A stretch of DNA of 64,000 bases from Streptomyces sp. CC228A (GCF_021390935.1 NZ_JAJPUI010000002.1:682001-746000), one strand, 5' to 3'. Shown: positions 38,657 through 47,591, numbered from the stretch's first letter. Translations and numbers: made by a program. The notes: generated by a model from the letters alone, not told the origin.

Positions 38657-41600
38657 CTACTCCAAGATGTCGAGCGCAGGGAGACTATCCACGATCTTCA
38701 TCGTCTCCAGGCTGACTGTGACGATCCGCTTGAGCAGGTCGATGATGTAGCGCGGGTTGTCAGACCAGTCGTTGGGGTCGTTGACGATCCCCGATGCCTT
38801 GTCCACCTTGACCTGGTAGCGGTCGATGATCCACTCGATCGCGGACCGGGCACCAAGCTGGTAGCGGTACGCCTCCTTGGGGATGTTGGTCAGCTTAACC
38901 CGGTTGTTGTAAACGATCGTGGACCGGTCTGCTTGGCCCTTCACCTTCGGGATCTTCATCTTGGCAACGCGATACAGCTCGCTCGGCGGGGTCGTCGAAG
39001 GGTCACCGGCCACTGTCTCCACGATGCCCTTGTAGGGCTCGGCCTGCTCGTAGTTGAGGTGCAGGTCGGCAAGCTTGCGGCCAGCTTCGGCGAAGCCACT
39101 GAAGTCACGAACCTTTGGGATACGAGGCAGGGACCTCTTCAGGTCAGCAGCAAAGCGTTCCCGGTACTGCACAGAGTGGAGCAGAGCGTATGTGTAGTAG
39201 AAGATGTCATCCTTCGTGATGGCAGGGTCCTCATAGGCCTCGCGGTACCCCGCAAGGGCGACGTCGGTGATGTTGTCGACGCGCTCGTAGCGGTCGCTGT
39301 CCCCGAAGTCGAAGCCGCCTTCGACCTGAAGCTCACGGTACGTATAGCGCGCAAAGTAAGGCCCGACGCTCTTCGTACCTACGGCGTGTAGGTCGGGCAC
39401 AGCGTCCGTCATCAAAAGCGAGAAGGGCTCTTCGGAACCAGTACCGGTGATGTAGAAGCCGAAATTCGCGTGGTTCACTGTCGGAAAAATCTGCGGAAGC
39501 TTGCCAGGGCGGTGAATCAACTCAGAGGAGAAGTGCACAAACTGCGCATTAAACGGGCGGTATACGCCCCTCATGACCTGATCGGAACTCGGATATACTT
39601 CGACCCCTTGAGCTAGCTTGCTGATCAGGCTCGTCGTCCAGCTAATCTTTTCCCCATCGCGATCGATGAATTGCGCAGCGTCAGCACCGCTCGGCTTCGA
39701 GATACTCTGCCGGCGACAGTGTTGCTTGAACGCCGCCAACTCCTCCATGTAGAAGTTGGCCATCGAATCGACGTTCTCTCGCAGGCAATTCTCCGAGTAG
39801 TTGTAAACCCATGCGTCTCGACCACTCTCGATACCACGAGTGTGCAGTGTGAACAGAGAGCTTCCCGGTTCGCCTCCAAGCGACTGAAATTCTGCGAAAG
39901 TTTCGTCCCGCTGGTTGACCCAGTCGCCCTCGGGGTTGGGGACGATCTGCTGCCAGTCGACGGTGTCGAGGTCCTGGGACTGGAGGATGCGGAGCTTGTC
40001 GTCGCGGCTGAGGTAGTCGCCGATATCGCGGTAGTGCAGAGTACAGCCCGACGTTGGGGTGTCGCTCTTGACCAGAATCAGGATGGCAACGGTGTTTCGG
40101 CTGCCCGCCCCAAAGATCTTGCCGCCTTCCTTCCGGGACTGCTCACCGGCAGTGCGCTGGTTACCCCGGAGGTTGTAGCAGTAGATCGCATCGAACTCGC
40201 TGACCAGCGACTTACGCAACCCGTCAGCTGTGTTGCCGTCGATGTAGCCGCCGTTAGAGACGAAGGCGACGACACCCTCGTCCTTGATGCGGTCGGATGC
40301 CCAACGGATGGCGCGGATATAGGAGTCATAGAGAGAATTCTTATTGGTCGCCGTAGAGAGCGCCGCGTAGGTCTCCTGAATACGCGCATCCAACGTCTCG
40401 TACTTCAGGTTCTGGTTGTCGTCGTTCTGGCTGTCCTGCCCAACGGAGTAGGGCGGGTTGCCCATGACAACCATGACCGGCTGGTTCTTCTGACGCTTCG
40501 CCCGCTCACTGTTGCCCTCCAGCACGTCCATGCCTTCGAGCTTGGCCGCGCCACCCTCGGCAAGCTGGAAAGTGTCGGTCAGCACGATGCCTTCGAAGGG
40601 GGCGTAGATGTCCTGCTTGCCAGCCAGGTCCACGTAAGCCGCCTCGATGTTGATCGCCGCGATGTAGTAGGCGAGCAGCACGATTTCGTTGGCGTGTAGT
40701 TCCTTTGCGTACTTCCGCGTAAGGTCCTCGGGTTTGATGAGGCTGGACTGGAGCAACCGCACTGGGAAGGTACCGGTCCCGGTAAAGGGATCGATGATGT
40801 GGACACTCTCGTCCGTCAGCGAACGGCCGAGATGCCTAGCCAAAGCCTGTTCGGTGGCACGGACGATGAAGTCGACGACCTCGATCGGAGTGTAGACGAT
40901 GCCCAGGGCGTCGGCGGTCTTGGGCAGGGCGGTCTTGAAGAACTTGTCGTATAGCTCGACGATGACGCGCTGGCGGCCTTCGTGGTTGTCAATGCCTTCG
41001 GCCCGGACGCGAACCGAGTGGTAGAAGTCCTCCAACGTCTTGGTCTCGGCATCCATGCCCTGGTCGTCGAGGACGTCGAGTATGCGCTGCATGGCCTTGG
41101 AGACCGGGTTGTGCTCGGCGAACGCGTAGTTCTTGAACAGCGCATCGAAAACCGGCTTGGTGATGATGTGCTGCGCGAGCATGTCGATGGCATCGGAGTC
41201 TGCGACGCCGGGGTTTATTGTGGCGCGCAGCTCGCCGACGAACTCTTCGAAGGCTTCCTTCTTCTCCGGGATCTCCAGTGCGGCCTTGATGCGGGTGACG
41301 TGGCGGTCGGCGATCTGGGCGATGTCCTTGGCCCAGTCCTCCCAGTAGTGGCGCTCGCCGACTTTGTCGACGATGCGGGCGTAGATAGCCTCGCGCCAGT
41401 CGCTCACCGAGAATAGAACGTCCTGAACATGCTGCGCGTTCTGTGCTTCCTTCTCCTTGGCAGCCTGGGCGCTGTCCGCGCTGCTGGAGCCGTCCTTGTC
41501 CCCGACCTCTTCATCGCCGGCGCCGATGTGGCCGTGGCCGATGATGTCGGGCTTCTTCTTGTTCAGCTCGATCTGGTTGACGGTCGCGTTGAAGCGGTCA

Positions 41601-43537
41601 TCGTGGGCGCGGAGCGCCTGGAGGACCTGCCAGACGGTCTTGAAGCGCTGGTTGTCCGCGAGGGCCTTCTCCGGGGCGACACCGGCGGGGACAGCGACGG
41701 GCAGGATGATGTAGCCGTAGTTCTTGCCCGGCGCGACGCGCATGACGCGTCCAACGGACTGCACCACGTCCACCACAGAGTTGCGCGGGTTGAGGAACAG
41801 CACTGCATCCAGGCTGGGGACATCCACGCCTTCGGACAGGCAGCGGGCGTTGGACAGGATGCGGGCGTTGTTCGGGCCGGGGTCTTGCTTGAGCCAGTCG
41901 AGGAGCTGGTTGCGCTGCAAGGTGTTAAACGTGCCGTCGACGTGTTCAACCTCACAGTGCAGCACGTCGTCGTCGGCGTCGTCGTAGGCGTCGATAACTT
42001 GGTTGAACCGCTCCACGATCTTCTTGGAGTCGGCGATGGACCGGGAGAACGCGACGGCCCGCTTCATCGGTGCTTCGTCCGCACCGAAGCCGGAGCCGTC
42101 GGCGAAGGTGCCGGTGCGCTTGGCCAGGGCGTTCCAGCAACCGATGATCTTCGCTGCGTCGTCGAGTCGCAGTTCGGAGTCGCCGCCGGCGAACCCCCCC
42201 TGGAGGGTCTTGGCGACCACGCCCTCGTCGATGGTGAGGATGAGGACCTTGTAGTCGGTGAGCAGCCCCTGCTCGACTGCTTTGCCGAAGCCGAGACGGT
42301 GGAACTCGGGACCGTACTTGGTCTCGTCGTCCATCGAGGCGACGGCCGCGGAGGCGCCCTTAGCCTCCTGCTTGGTGTCGTCGCTGTACACGCGCGGGGT
42401 AGCGGTCATGTACAGGCGGCGGTCGGCGCCGATGAAGCTGTCGTCGTGGACGCGGACAAACGCGGACTCGTCGTGGCCGGACAGGGTGACGCCGGTGGTG
42501 CGATGAGCCTCGTCGCACAGGATCAGGTCGAACCGCGGCATGCCCTGCTTCTGGGCGGCGGAGATGGTGGCGATCGACTGGTAGGTCGAGAACACGACCG
42601 TCAGACCGGGGGCGGCCTCGACGCTGGCCATCTGCGCTATCAGCCGGTCGGGGCTGGTGGTCGCTGGCAGGGCGAGGTCGTGGGTGGACATGTCCTTATC
42701 GTCGCCCTGGGCCTTCTGCTTGCCGACCTGGGCGTCGGAGCAGACGGCGAAGGCTCGGAGCGGAACCTCGGCCTCGTACGACCACTCACGCAGTGACTGC
42801 GAGAGCAGGGCGATGGAGGGCACCAGGAACAGAACAGTGGTGTGTTCACCTTGACCGGCCTCGGCCCGCTCCTGCTGCAACCGCTCAGCGATCTTCAAGC
42901 TGGTGAAGGTCTTGCCTGTACCGCAGGCCATGATGAGCTTGCCGCGGTCCTGCTGGGCGAAGCCGGCGAAGACATCGTCGATCGCGGCCTTCTGGTGCAG
43001 GCGCGGTTCCTTCTTCTTCCGCAGAGTCATCCGGACTTCGCGGTCGACGCCCTTTGCCGCCAGGTGCCACTCGACCGGGCTGTTCGCGATGTCGGGCAGC
43101 CCTATCCGGGTGACCGGAATCTGCTGGTCGTCCAACGCTTCTTCCGCGTGGACGCTCCACTTGTCCGTCGTGGAGATGATCATCCTGCGGGTGAAGAAGC
43201 CCTTGCCAGAGGCTGTGAAGAAGGAGTCGATGTCCTCCTTGCGGACCGTGTGGTGCGGCTCGTAGAACTTGCACTGGATGGCGCAGAAGCCGCCAGTCTC
43301 CCGGTCCTGCGCGACCAGGTCGATACCGGTGTCGCGCTTGTCCTGCTCCGCACCCGGCCAGTCGGCCCACATCCACACTCGGGTGAACTGCTCGGTCCAC
43401 TGCGGGTCGGTACTCAGGTACTGGACCATGAGCTCCTCGAAGCGGGTACCGCGGTCCCTGTTCCCGGTGGCTCCGTTACGGATCGCCCTGAGTACGTCGT
43501 GCACCGTCGTCGTAGCCGTAGCCAACTCGCTCCGCAC
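38657..43537 (-). CDS. Type ISP restriction-modification enzyme (nuclease-helicase-methyltransferase-specificity single polypeptide)
   Basis: About 1626 residues. Domains in order: Mrr-like PD-(D/E)XK nuclease (D73 of TGIDLV; Q88 and K90 of IQCKFY); SF2 helicase (ACGTGKT at about 204-210, DEAH 342-345, MTATP 377-381, QSVGRVMR 593-600); helical coupler; N6-adenine methyltransferase (motif I DPFTGTGTF at about 916-924, motif IV NPPY 1027-1030); C-terminal target recognition region to the stop. This is the LlaGI/LlaBIII layout, and the length fits. These enzymes methylate one strand of an asymmetric site and, when unmodified sites meet, cut after ATP-driven translocation. I chose the GTG at 43537, near the conserved TTVHDVLRAIR; a TTG at 43600 would add 21 residues. 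G+C is clearly lower than in flanking core genes, marking acquisition. No separate methylase or specificity gene is present. Confidence 0.93.
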   Translation of the reverse strand: MRSELATATTTVHDVLRAIRNGATGNRDRGTRFEELMVQYLSTDPQWTEQFTRVWMWADWPGAEQDKRDTGIDLVAQDRETGGFCAIQCKFYEPHHTVRKEDIDSFFTASGKGFFTRRMIISTTDKWSVHAEEALDDQQIPVTRIGLPDIANSPVEWHLAAKGVDREVRMTLRKKKEPRLHQKAAIDDVFAGFAQQDRGKLIMACGTGKTFTSLKIAERLQQERAEAGQGEHTTVLFLVPSIALLSQSLREWSYEAEVPLRAFAVCSDAQVGKQKAQGDDKDMSTHDLALPATTSPDRLIAQMASVEAAPGLTVVFSTYQSIATISAAQKQGMPRFDLILCDEAHRTTGVTLSGHDESAFVRVHDDSFIGADRRLYMTATPRVYSDDTKQEAKGASAAVASMDDETKYGPEFHRLGFGKAVEQGLLTDYKVLILTIDEGVVAKTLQGGFAGGDSELRLDDAAKIIGCWNALAKRTGTFADGSGFGADEAPMKRAVAFSRSIADSKKIVERFNQVIDAYDDADDDVLHCEVEHVDGTFNTLQRNQLLDWLKQDPGPNNARILSNARCLSEGVDVPSLDAVLFLNPRNSVVDVVQSVGRVMRVAPGKNYGYIILPVAVPAGVAPEKALADNQRFKTVWQVLQALRAHDDRFNATVNQIELNKKKPDIIGHGHIGAGDEEVGDKDGSSSADSAQAAKEKEAQNAQHVQDVLFSVSDWREAIYARIVDKVGERHYWEDWAKDIAQIADRHVTRIKAALEIPEKKEAFEEFVGELRATINPGVADSDAIDMLAQHIITKPVFDALFKNYAFAEHNPVSKAMQRILDVLDDQGMDAETKTLEDFYHSVRVRAEGIDNHEGRQRVIVELYDKFFKTALPKTADALGIVYTPIEVVDFIVRATEQALARHLGRSLTDESVHIIDPFTGTGTFPVRLLQSSLIKPEDLTRKYAKELHANEIVLLAYYIAAINIEAAYVDLAGKQDIYAPFEGIVLTDTFQLAEGGAAKLEGMDVLEGNSERAKRQKNQPVMVVMGNPPYSVGQDSQNDDNQNLKYETLDARIQETYAALSTATNKNSLYDSYIRAIRWASDRIKDEGVVAFVSNGGYIDGNTADGLRKSLVSEFDAIYCYNLRGNQRTAGEQSRKEGGKIFGAGSRNTVAILILVKSDTPTSGCTLHYRDIGDYLSRDDKLRILQSQDLDTVDWQQIVPNPEGDWVNQRDETFAEFQSLGGEPGSSLFTLHTRGIESGRDAWVYNYSENCLRENVDSMANFYMEELAAFKQHCRRQSISKPSGADAAQFIDRDGEKISWTTSLISKLAQGVEVYPSSDQVMRGVYRPFNAQFVHFSSELIHRPGKLPQIFPTVNHANFGFYITGTGSEEPFSLLMTDAVPDLHAVGTKSVGPYFARYTYRELQVEGGFDFGDSDRYERVDNITDVALAGYREAYEDPAITKDDIFYYTYALLHSVQYRERFAADLKRSLPRIPKVRDFSGFAEAGRKLADLHLNYEQAEPYKGIVETVAGDPSTTPPSELYRVAKMKIPKVKGQADRSTIVYNNRVKLTNIPKEAYRYQLGARSAIEWIIDRYQVKVDKASGIVNDPNDWSDNPRYIIDLLKRIVTVSLETMKIVDSLPALDILE

Positions 43538-43735
43538 CCCATCACAGTCAGCGGCGCGCGTGCCTGCGCGCCCGGTATTCCACCCCAAACAGCCTGACAA
43601 CTCTACTGCTCAAGAGCATGATCCAAGTCCTGATCAGAGAGTTCTGATCGACCTGGAAACCGTGGCGGAATCTTGGCTGCTATGACCTGGCGATCCCCGG
43701 CTCCCCTTTGGGGGGTCACCCCCCACCCCATGGGG

Positions 43736-43778
43736 CATGTAAAGAACTTGACTGATAACCGGACAAGGTCTTTACATG
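43736..43778. promoter_or_regulatory. Palindromic divergent promoter/operator between the Type ISP gene and the HTH gene
   Basis: CATGTAAAGA (43736-43745) and TCTTTACATG (43769-43778) form a perfect 10-bp inverted repeat around 23 bases. Each arm holds TTTACA on the outgoing strand. Rightward: TTGACT (43748-43753), 17 bases, TTTACA (43771-43776). Leftward: TTGTCC, 17 bases, TTTACA in mirror position. So two promoters face away from each other over one symmetric site, a design suited to coordinated control by a dimeric regulator. Confidence 0.7.
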
Positions 43779-43783
43779 TGCCC

Positions 43784-44302
43784 ATGTTTGATGACACCCA
43801 CCTCGCTCGACGAGCGGAAGAACTCCGGGTCGCCGCCGGCGACCACTATCGAAAGGCCGCGCAGTATGACGCGCGGGGCGACGAAGCCCAGGCCGAGAGG
43901 GAACGCCAAGCTGCGGTCCGGTCCACGCAGAGAGCCGAGATACACGAACGCCTCAAGGGACGCCGCTGGTCCGCCATAGCCATGGCCTGGCTCCTCGGGA
44001 AGGACCCAGAGGAGGCACGCAAGCTCCTCGATCAGGTGGAGCGGGTTTCGGCTGATGAGTTGCTGACGCACGGGGATCGCGACCCGCACTTGGAGCACCG
44101 TATCGACTTCCTGCAAGGCCACGCGTGCGAGTGGGCTATGGCCAACGCGATGCGTAACGGAACCGTCGACAGCGTCGTGGACCAAGTGCTGCACATGGAG
44201 GGGCTGGGAGTCGAAGTCAACATCGCTGCCCTTGCTCGTATGACAGGCATCTCCCGGCAAACGCTTCACGCCCGCCTGCGCACTGCTCGCGCCTCGGAGT
44301 AG
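43784..44302 (+). CDS. HTH protein divergent from the Type ISP gene, possible controller
   Basis: 172 residues, not a family I recognise. The first 55 residues are helical and highly charged (AEELRVAAGDHYRKAAQYDA; EAQAERERQAAVRSTQRAEI). The middle has WSAIAMAWLLGKDPEEARKL, and the C-terminus is a compact helix-turn-helix, NIAALARMTGISRQTLHARL. The ATG at 43784 lies 8 bases after the likely -10 TTTACA, so the transcript would begin at or next to the start codon; no ribosome site exists upstream, which fits a leaderless mRNA. Position, HTH and the shared palindrome suggest it regulates the restriction enzyme, but it could equally be an accessory defence factor. An upstream in-frame reading to 43673 runs through the promoter. 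Confidence 0.72.
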   Translation: MFDDTHLARRAEELRVAAGDHYRKAAQYDARGDEAQAERERQAAVRSTQRAEIHERLKGRRWSAIAMAWLLGKDPEEARKLLDQVERVSADELLTHGDRDPHLEHRIDFLQGHACEWAMANAMRNGTVDSVVDQVLHMEGLGVEVNIAALARMTGISRQTLHARLRTARASE

Positions 44303-44402
44303 TCACGTCATAGGCCCTCGCGTCACGCGTCTCAACCGCGCAGGACGCGGGGGCTCTTGCCTGCCTGGGTCGACGCGCCGTGTCCAGATGGACAGGTCGC
44401 CG

Positions 44403-44624
44403 CTACTCAGCCCGCACGACGAGGGCGAGGGATGCACAGACCCGCCGGAAGCTCTGGTGCCCGGCCCTGCCGGTGTGCCGCATGCACTCCAGGTCGACGG
44501 CTGCCCCGTCCTCCGAAGGCCCGGCCTTCCAGTCGCACCGCAGACACTCAGCCTCGTACGTGACGTCCGTGTCCGGGTGCTGTGTGATCCGGTGCGTCAC
44601 GTACCGCAGGACGGAGCGGGTCAT
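44403..44624 (-). CDS. Small DUF7848-like protein
   Basis: 73 residues from the ATG at 44624: MTRSVLRYVTHRITQHPDTD, then a CLRCDW motif, CMRHTGRAGHQSFRR and the tail ALVVRAE. I recognise this as a short conserved streptomycete family often seen on integrative elements and prophage-like regions (I recall DUF7848). Paired cysteines and histidines could bind zinc. Its ATG overlaps the upstream gene's stop by four bases (ATGA), so the two are coupled. Function unknown. Confidence 0.7.
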   Translation of the reverse strand: MTRSVLRYVTHRITQHPDTDVTYEAECLRCDWKAGPSEDGAAVDLECMRHTGRAGHQSFRRVCASLALVVRAE

Positions 44625-44836
44625 CGAGGGTTTCCCGTGGTCCTCACAGCTTCCGCGATCCGCTCCGCGGCCTCCGCGCGCACCATGCCCACGTGTACGT
44701 ACGCAGCGCCCTTGTGGGTGACTGTGGGGCGAACAGACCCCCAGACGCTCTCGGGAAGGCCGAGGGCCGCCAGTGCCGACCGGAGAGCCTCTGCCGCCTC
44801 AACGGCTCTCGTGCGGGCGTCTCGCCATGTCCGCAT
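44621..44836 (-). CDS. Small hypothetical protein of mobile-element type
   Basis: 71 residues from the ATG at 44836 (MRTWRDARTRAVEAAEALRS ... AYVHVGMVRAEAAERIAEAV). Predominantly helical with one beta-like segment; no known domain. It sits between two other small genes on the same strand, 10 bases after one and overlapping the next by four bases, which is the main support for its being real. A longer reading from 44965 overlaps the upstream gene and is less likely. Confidence 0.6.
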   Translation of the reverse strand: MRTWRDARTRAVEAAEALRSALAALGLPESVWGSVRPTVTHKGAAYVHVGMVRAEAAERIAEAVRTTGNPR

Positions 44837-44846
44837 GTCCACCGCT

Positions 44847-45026
44847 TCAGCGCCTCCGCGTCCGGTGCGGGTGGTTGCGGATCTCGACGTCGGCGTCTGT
44901 CGCCGCCGGCAGGTCTCCCCTGTCCCGCGCTTCCTGTCGTTGCTTGACCAGCGCCTCGCACACATCGCACCCCGGAGCCGGCTCCGGAGGTGGGAGGGGA
45001 AGCGCCAAGTTCACCGGCCCCGCCAT
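44847..45026 (-). CDS. Small hypothetical protein with CxxC motif, mobile-element type
   Basis: 59 residues from the ATG at 45026 (AAGGA upstream); a GTG at 45047 is an alternative. Sequence: MAGPVNLALPLPPPEPAPGC, then CDVCEALVKQRQEARDRGD and a basic end (NHPHRTRRR). The CxxC pair could bind metal. First of three coupled small genes. Its promoter region is cut off 90 bases upstream by the IS630-type element at 45118, so transcription may now depend on the insertion. Confidence 0.6.
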   Translation of the reverse strand: MAGPVNLALPLPPPEPAPGCDVCEALVKQRQEARDRGDLPAATDADVEIRNHPHRTRRR

Positions 45027-45117
45027 CGTCGTATTCCTTGTACTCACTGCACGACCTTCCGCCGACTTCCTGTGCGGCAGCGATACTTCCGCGGGATCTG
45101 CGTCTGTTCACGCTTTA

Positions 45118-46223
45118 TTGATCAGAAACGGTTTGGGTTCTGGGTCGTTGGGTGGGTGTGAGCGATCTGGTGGGGGACGCGCGGCATCTGTCGCCGTCGG
45201 CGCAGGAGGCCCTGCGGCTGCGGGCGGTGGCCGCTCTGATGGCGGGGCGGGACCGCGAGGACGTGGCGGCAGTGTTCGGGGTGTCGCTGAAGGCGGTCGA
45301 CGGCTGGTGGGCGAAGTGGCAGGCCGGTGGTCGGGAGGCCCTGGTCATGCGTCCTCGGGGTAAGCCGGTCGGTGTGCACCAGGTGCTCGGGGAGGCCGAG
45401 CAGGCCGCGGTGCGGCAGGCGGTCCTGGACCACCGGCCGTGTGACGTGGGGCTTTCCGGTCAGCTGTGGACACGGCGGCTGGTGGGCGAGCTGATCGCGA
45501 AGCTGTACCGGGTGCGGCTGACCGAGGTGGGGGTGGGCAAGTATTTGAAGCGATGGGGGCTGTCCTTCCAGCGCCCGGACAAGCGGGCCGTCGAGCAGGA
45601 CCCCGAGGCCGTCCGGCGCTGGCATGAAGAGACCTGGCCGAAGATCCGCGTGCAGGCGAAGAAAGACGGCGGCGAGATCCTCTTCGCCGACCAGGTCGGC
45701 ATCCGATCCGACCAGGTCACCGGCCGCACCTGGGGTGAGAAGGGGAAGACGCCCGTCGTGCGGCGGAGCGGGAACCGGTTCTCCGTGAACGCGATGTCGG
45801 CGATCAGCACCAAGGGCCGGATGCACTTCATGGTCTTCACCGAGTCCTTCACCGCCGAAGTGATGTGCCGCTTCCTGGGCCGGCTCGCCGGCCACTTCGA
45901 CCACAAGGTCCACCTCGTGGTCGACGGTCACTCCGCGCACCGCTCGAAGAAGGTCCGCGACTGGCTCGCCGCCCACCCCGATGATGTAGAGCTGCACTTC
46001 CTGCCCCCGTACTCGCCCGAGCTGAACCCCGACGAGCTGGTCAACGCCGACCTCAAGCACAGCCTGCCCAAGCAGCACCGGGCCCGCGACCAGGCCGAAC
46101 TCGCTGCCGAAACCCGCCGCTTCTTCCGCAGGCGTCAGCGTCAGCCGCACATCGTCCGCGGCTACTTCGGTGGCCCACACGTCCGCTACGTCATGGACGA
46201 GAACCCCATGAGTTTCTGATCAA
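45118..46223 (+). mobile_element. Intact IS630-family insertion sequence
   Basis: 1106 bp bounded by TTGATCAGAAAC (45118-45129) and GTTTCTGATCAA (46212-46223), a 12-bp perfect inverted repeat, with flanking TA dinucleotides (45116-45117 and 46224-46225), the target duplication characteristic of IS630/Tc1 elements. One full transposase gene lies inside. It is inserted between the small minus-strand gene trio and the XRE cassette. Confidence 0.92.
45152..46219 (+). CDS. IS630-family transposase
   Basis: 355 residues from a GTG at 45152 (GTG at 45158 also possible). An N-terminal winged-helix/HTH region (REDVAAVFGVSLKAVDGWWA) is followed by the DDE domain: first D in ILFADQVGI, second D in LVVDGHSAH and E in PPYSPELNPDEL. 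The frame is intact and the stop lies within the right inverted repeat. No sign of decay, so the element may be mobile. Confidence 0.93.
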   Translation: MGVSDLVGDARHLSPSAQEALRLRAVAALMAGRDREDVAAVFGVSLKAVDGWWAKWQAGGREALVMRPRGKPVGVHQVLGEAEQAAVRQAVLDHRPCDVGLSGQLWTRRLVGELIAKLYRVRLTEVGVGKYLKRWGLSFQRPDKRAVEQDPEAVRRWHEETWPKIRVQAKKDGGEILFADQVGIRSDQVTGRTWGEKGKTPVVRRSGNRFSVNAMSAISTKGRMHFMVFTESFTAEVMCRFLGRLAGHFDHKVHLVVDGHSAHRSKKVRDWLAAHPDDVELHFLPPYSPELNPDELVNADLKHSLPKQHRARDQAELAAETRRFFRRRQRQPHIVRGYFGGPHVRYVMDENPMSF

Positions 46224-46317
46224 TAGTCGCGTTGTGGGGTAAAGATCAAGAACGGCAGGCAGCCGACCACTCGGCAAGCTTCGCTCTGGCCGCCTCACCG
46301 AACAGGGCGGATTCCTC

Positions 46318-47079
46318 TTACCCGGAGAACTCCTTCAGATAGCTCCGGATGTCTCGGCCGTCGCGCAGCACGAGACTGCCCGCCGAGGTCTCGATGGTGA
46401 CCAGCGATGCGTCATAGACGGTGAAGGTGTTCAGCGGGTTCGTGGGAGTAGGAGTCCCCATCGGGATCACTCCGATACGCACGTTCGGCAAGTAGGTGAG
46501 CGAGGCCAGGCGGTCCATCTGCTCAGCCAGCGCCAGTGGAGAAACGACCGGCCAGCGGACCGCCTGCTCGGTGAGGACGAACGTGAACTGCTTCGACGTG
46601 TCGTAGAGGACGGCCTGCCTCTCCAGTTTTCCCGCTATCGCTTTGCTCGTGTCCGCCGGGGAGTGAGCGAGGCTCGCCCGCACATATTCCGGGGTGGCCA
46701 GCAGGCCGGTAACCATCGAGAGCAGGAAGTACCGCATGTGCGTCGAGGACGCTTCGAGCGCCTTCAGCTCCGCTTGCCTCGTTCCGAGCCTTTTACGGCG
46801 CAGCTCCCGCAGGTTCCTCCACTCCGTGTTGGCCATCCTGGCGAGTGCCGAGACCTCGGCGACCATGCTCGGTGGTGCGTCGAGGGCTCGGAGGATCTGC
46901 TCGACGTCGACCAGGGACGGCCGCACCTTGCCGTTCTCGATGCGGCTCACCTTGGACTGCGACATGTTGCAGCGCGCGGCGAGCCGAACCCCGGAGAGTC
47001 CGGCTTGCTTACGCAGCTCTCGGAGCATCGAGGCCAGTTCCTGACCGGACTGGCCGAGCTGCTCGGGCTCGAACGTCAC
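46318..47079 (-). CDS. XRE-family HTH regulator with DUF5753 domain
   Basis: 253 residues from a GTG at 47079 overlapping the upstream gene's stop by four bases. The N-terminal XRE helix-turn-helix is LREL(R)KQAGLSGVRLAARCNM then SQSKVSRIENGKVRPS; the DUF5753 effector domain follows (LLATPEYVRASLAHSPADTS; VSPLALAEQMDRLASLTYLP). Such proteins occur in large numbers in streptomycetes, usually paired with small partner proteins and affecting development and antibiotic production (WhiJ/AbaA-type loci). Here it ends a three-gene unit with a DUF6879 protein. Likely autoregulatory through the palindrome at 47873-47890. Confidence 0.92.
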   Translation of the reverse strand: MTFEPEQLGQSGQELASMLRELRKQAGLSGVRLAARCNMSQSKVSRIENGKVRPSLVDVEQILRALDAPPSMVAEVSALARMANTEWRNLRELRRKRLGTRQAELKALEASSTHMRYFLLSMVTGLLATPEYVRASLAHSPADTSKAIAGKLERQAVLYDTSKQFTFVLTEQAVRWPVVSPLALAEQMDRLASLTYLPNVRIGVIPMGTPTPTNPLNTFTVYDASLVTIETSAGSLVLRDGRDIRSYLKEFSG

Positions 47080-47591
47080 TCGTTCACGTACTCCAGGAAC
47101 GGCACCGACTCGGCGATCGCGACCCGCTGGTATTCGATGAACGACGCCGGGTCGCCCTCGTACAGCTCCCGGCCGATCTGCGTTCCGTCTTCCTCGTAGT
47201 GCATGAGGACGACCCTCGAACGGTCGAACATCCAGAAGTCCTGGACTTCAAGCAGGGGGTTCTCCCGGTCCGTTACGTCGAGGATTCGGACGTCCTCGCC
47301 AGCCAGTACGTGCGGGGCGTAGTATCGCGAGAACTCGAACCGCAGATACTCGGAAAGCGGACGGGCCACGATGTGCACTCGCCCCTTTCGCTTCCCCTCC
47401 CCTCGTATCCGCTTCAGATTCTCGGTATACGCGGACGAGTAAGTACGCGGGTCGACTCGCTTACCGGCCCGGAACGCTTCGAGTTCCTCCGCTTCCTGGG
47501 GGACGAGGTACTGCGGCAAGATCTCCAGCCGCCACGCTTCCGACTGGAATTCTCGGAGCGTCGCCCGCCACTCCTCACTATCCAAGAGCAC
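47076..47591 (-). CDS. DUF6879 family protein
   Basis: 171 residues from the GTG at 47591 with GGGAGG six bases upstream; a longer reading to 47660 starts inside the upstream gene without a ribosome site. Starts LLDSEEWRATLREFQSEAWR and includes FEFSRYYAPHVLAGEDVRIL, FWMFDRSRVVLMHYEEDG and FIEYQRVAIAESVPF, which I recognise as the DUF6879 pattern from actinobacterial regulator cassettes. It overlaps both neighbours (14 and 4 bases), so all three are coupled. No biochemical function is known to me; a toxin or effector silenced by the XRE protein is one idea. Confidence 0.8.
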   Translation of the reverse strand: MLLDSEEWRATLREFQSEAWRLEILPQYLVPQEAEELEAFRAGKRVDPRTYSSAYTENLKRIRGEGKRKGRVHIVARPLSEYLRFEFSRYYAPHVLAGEDVRILDVTDRENPLLEVQDFWMFDRSRVVLMHYEEDGTQIGRELYEGDPASFIEYQRVAIAESVPFLEYVNE

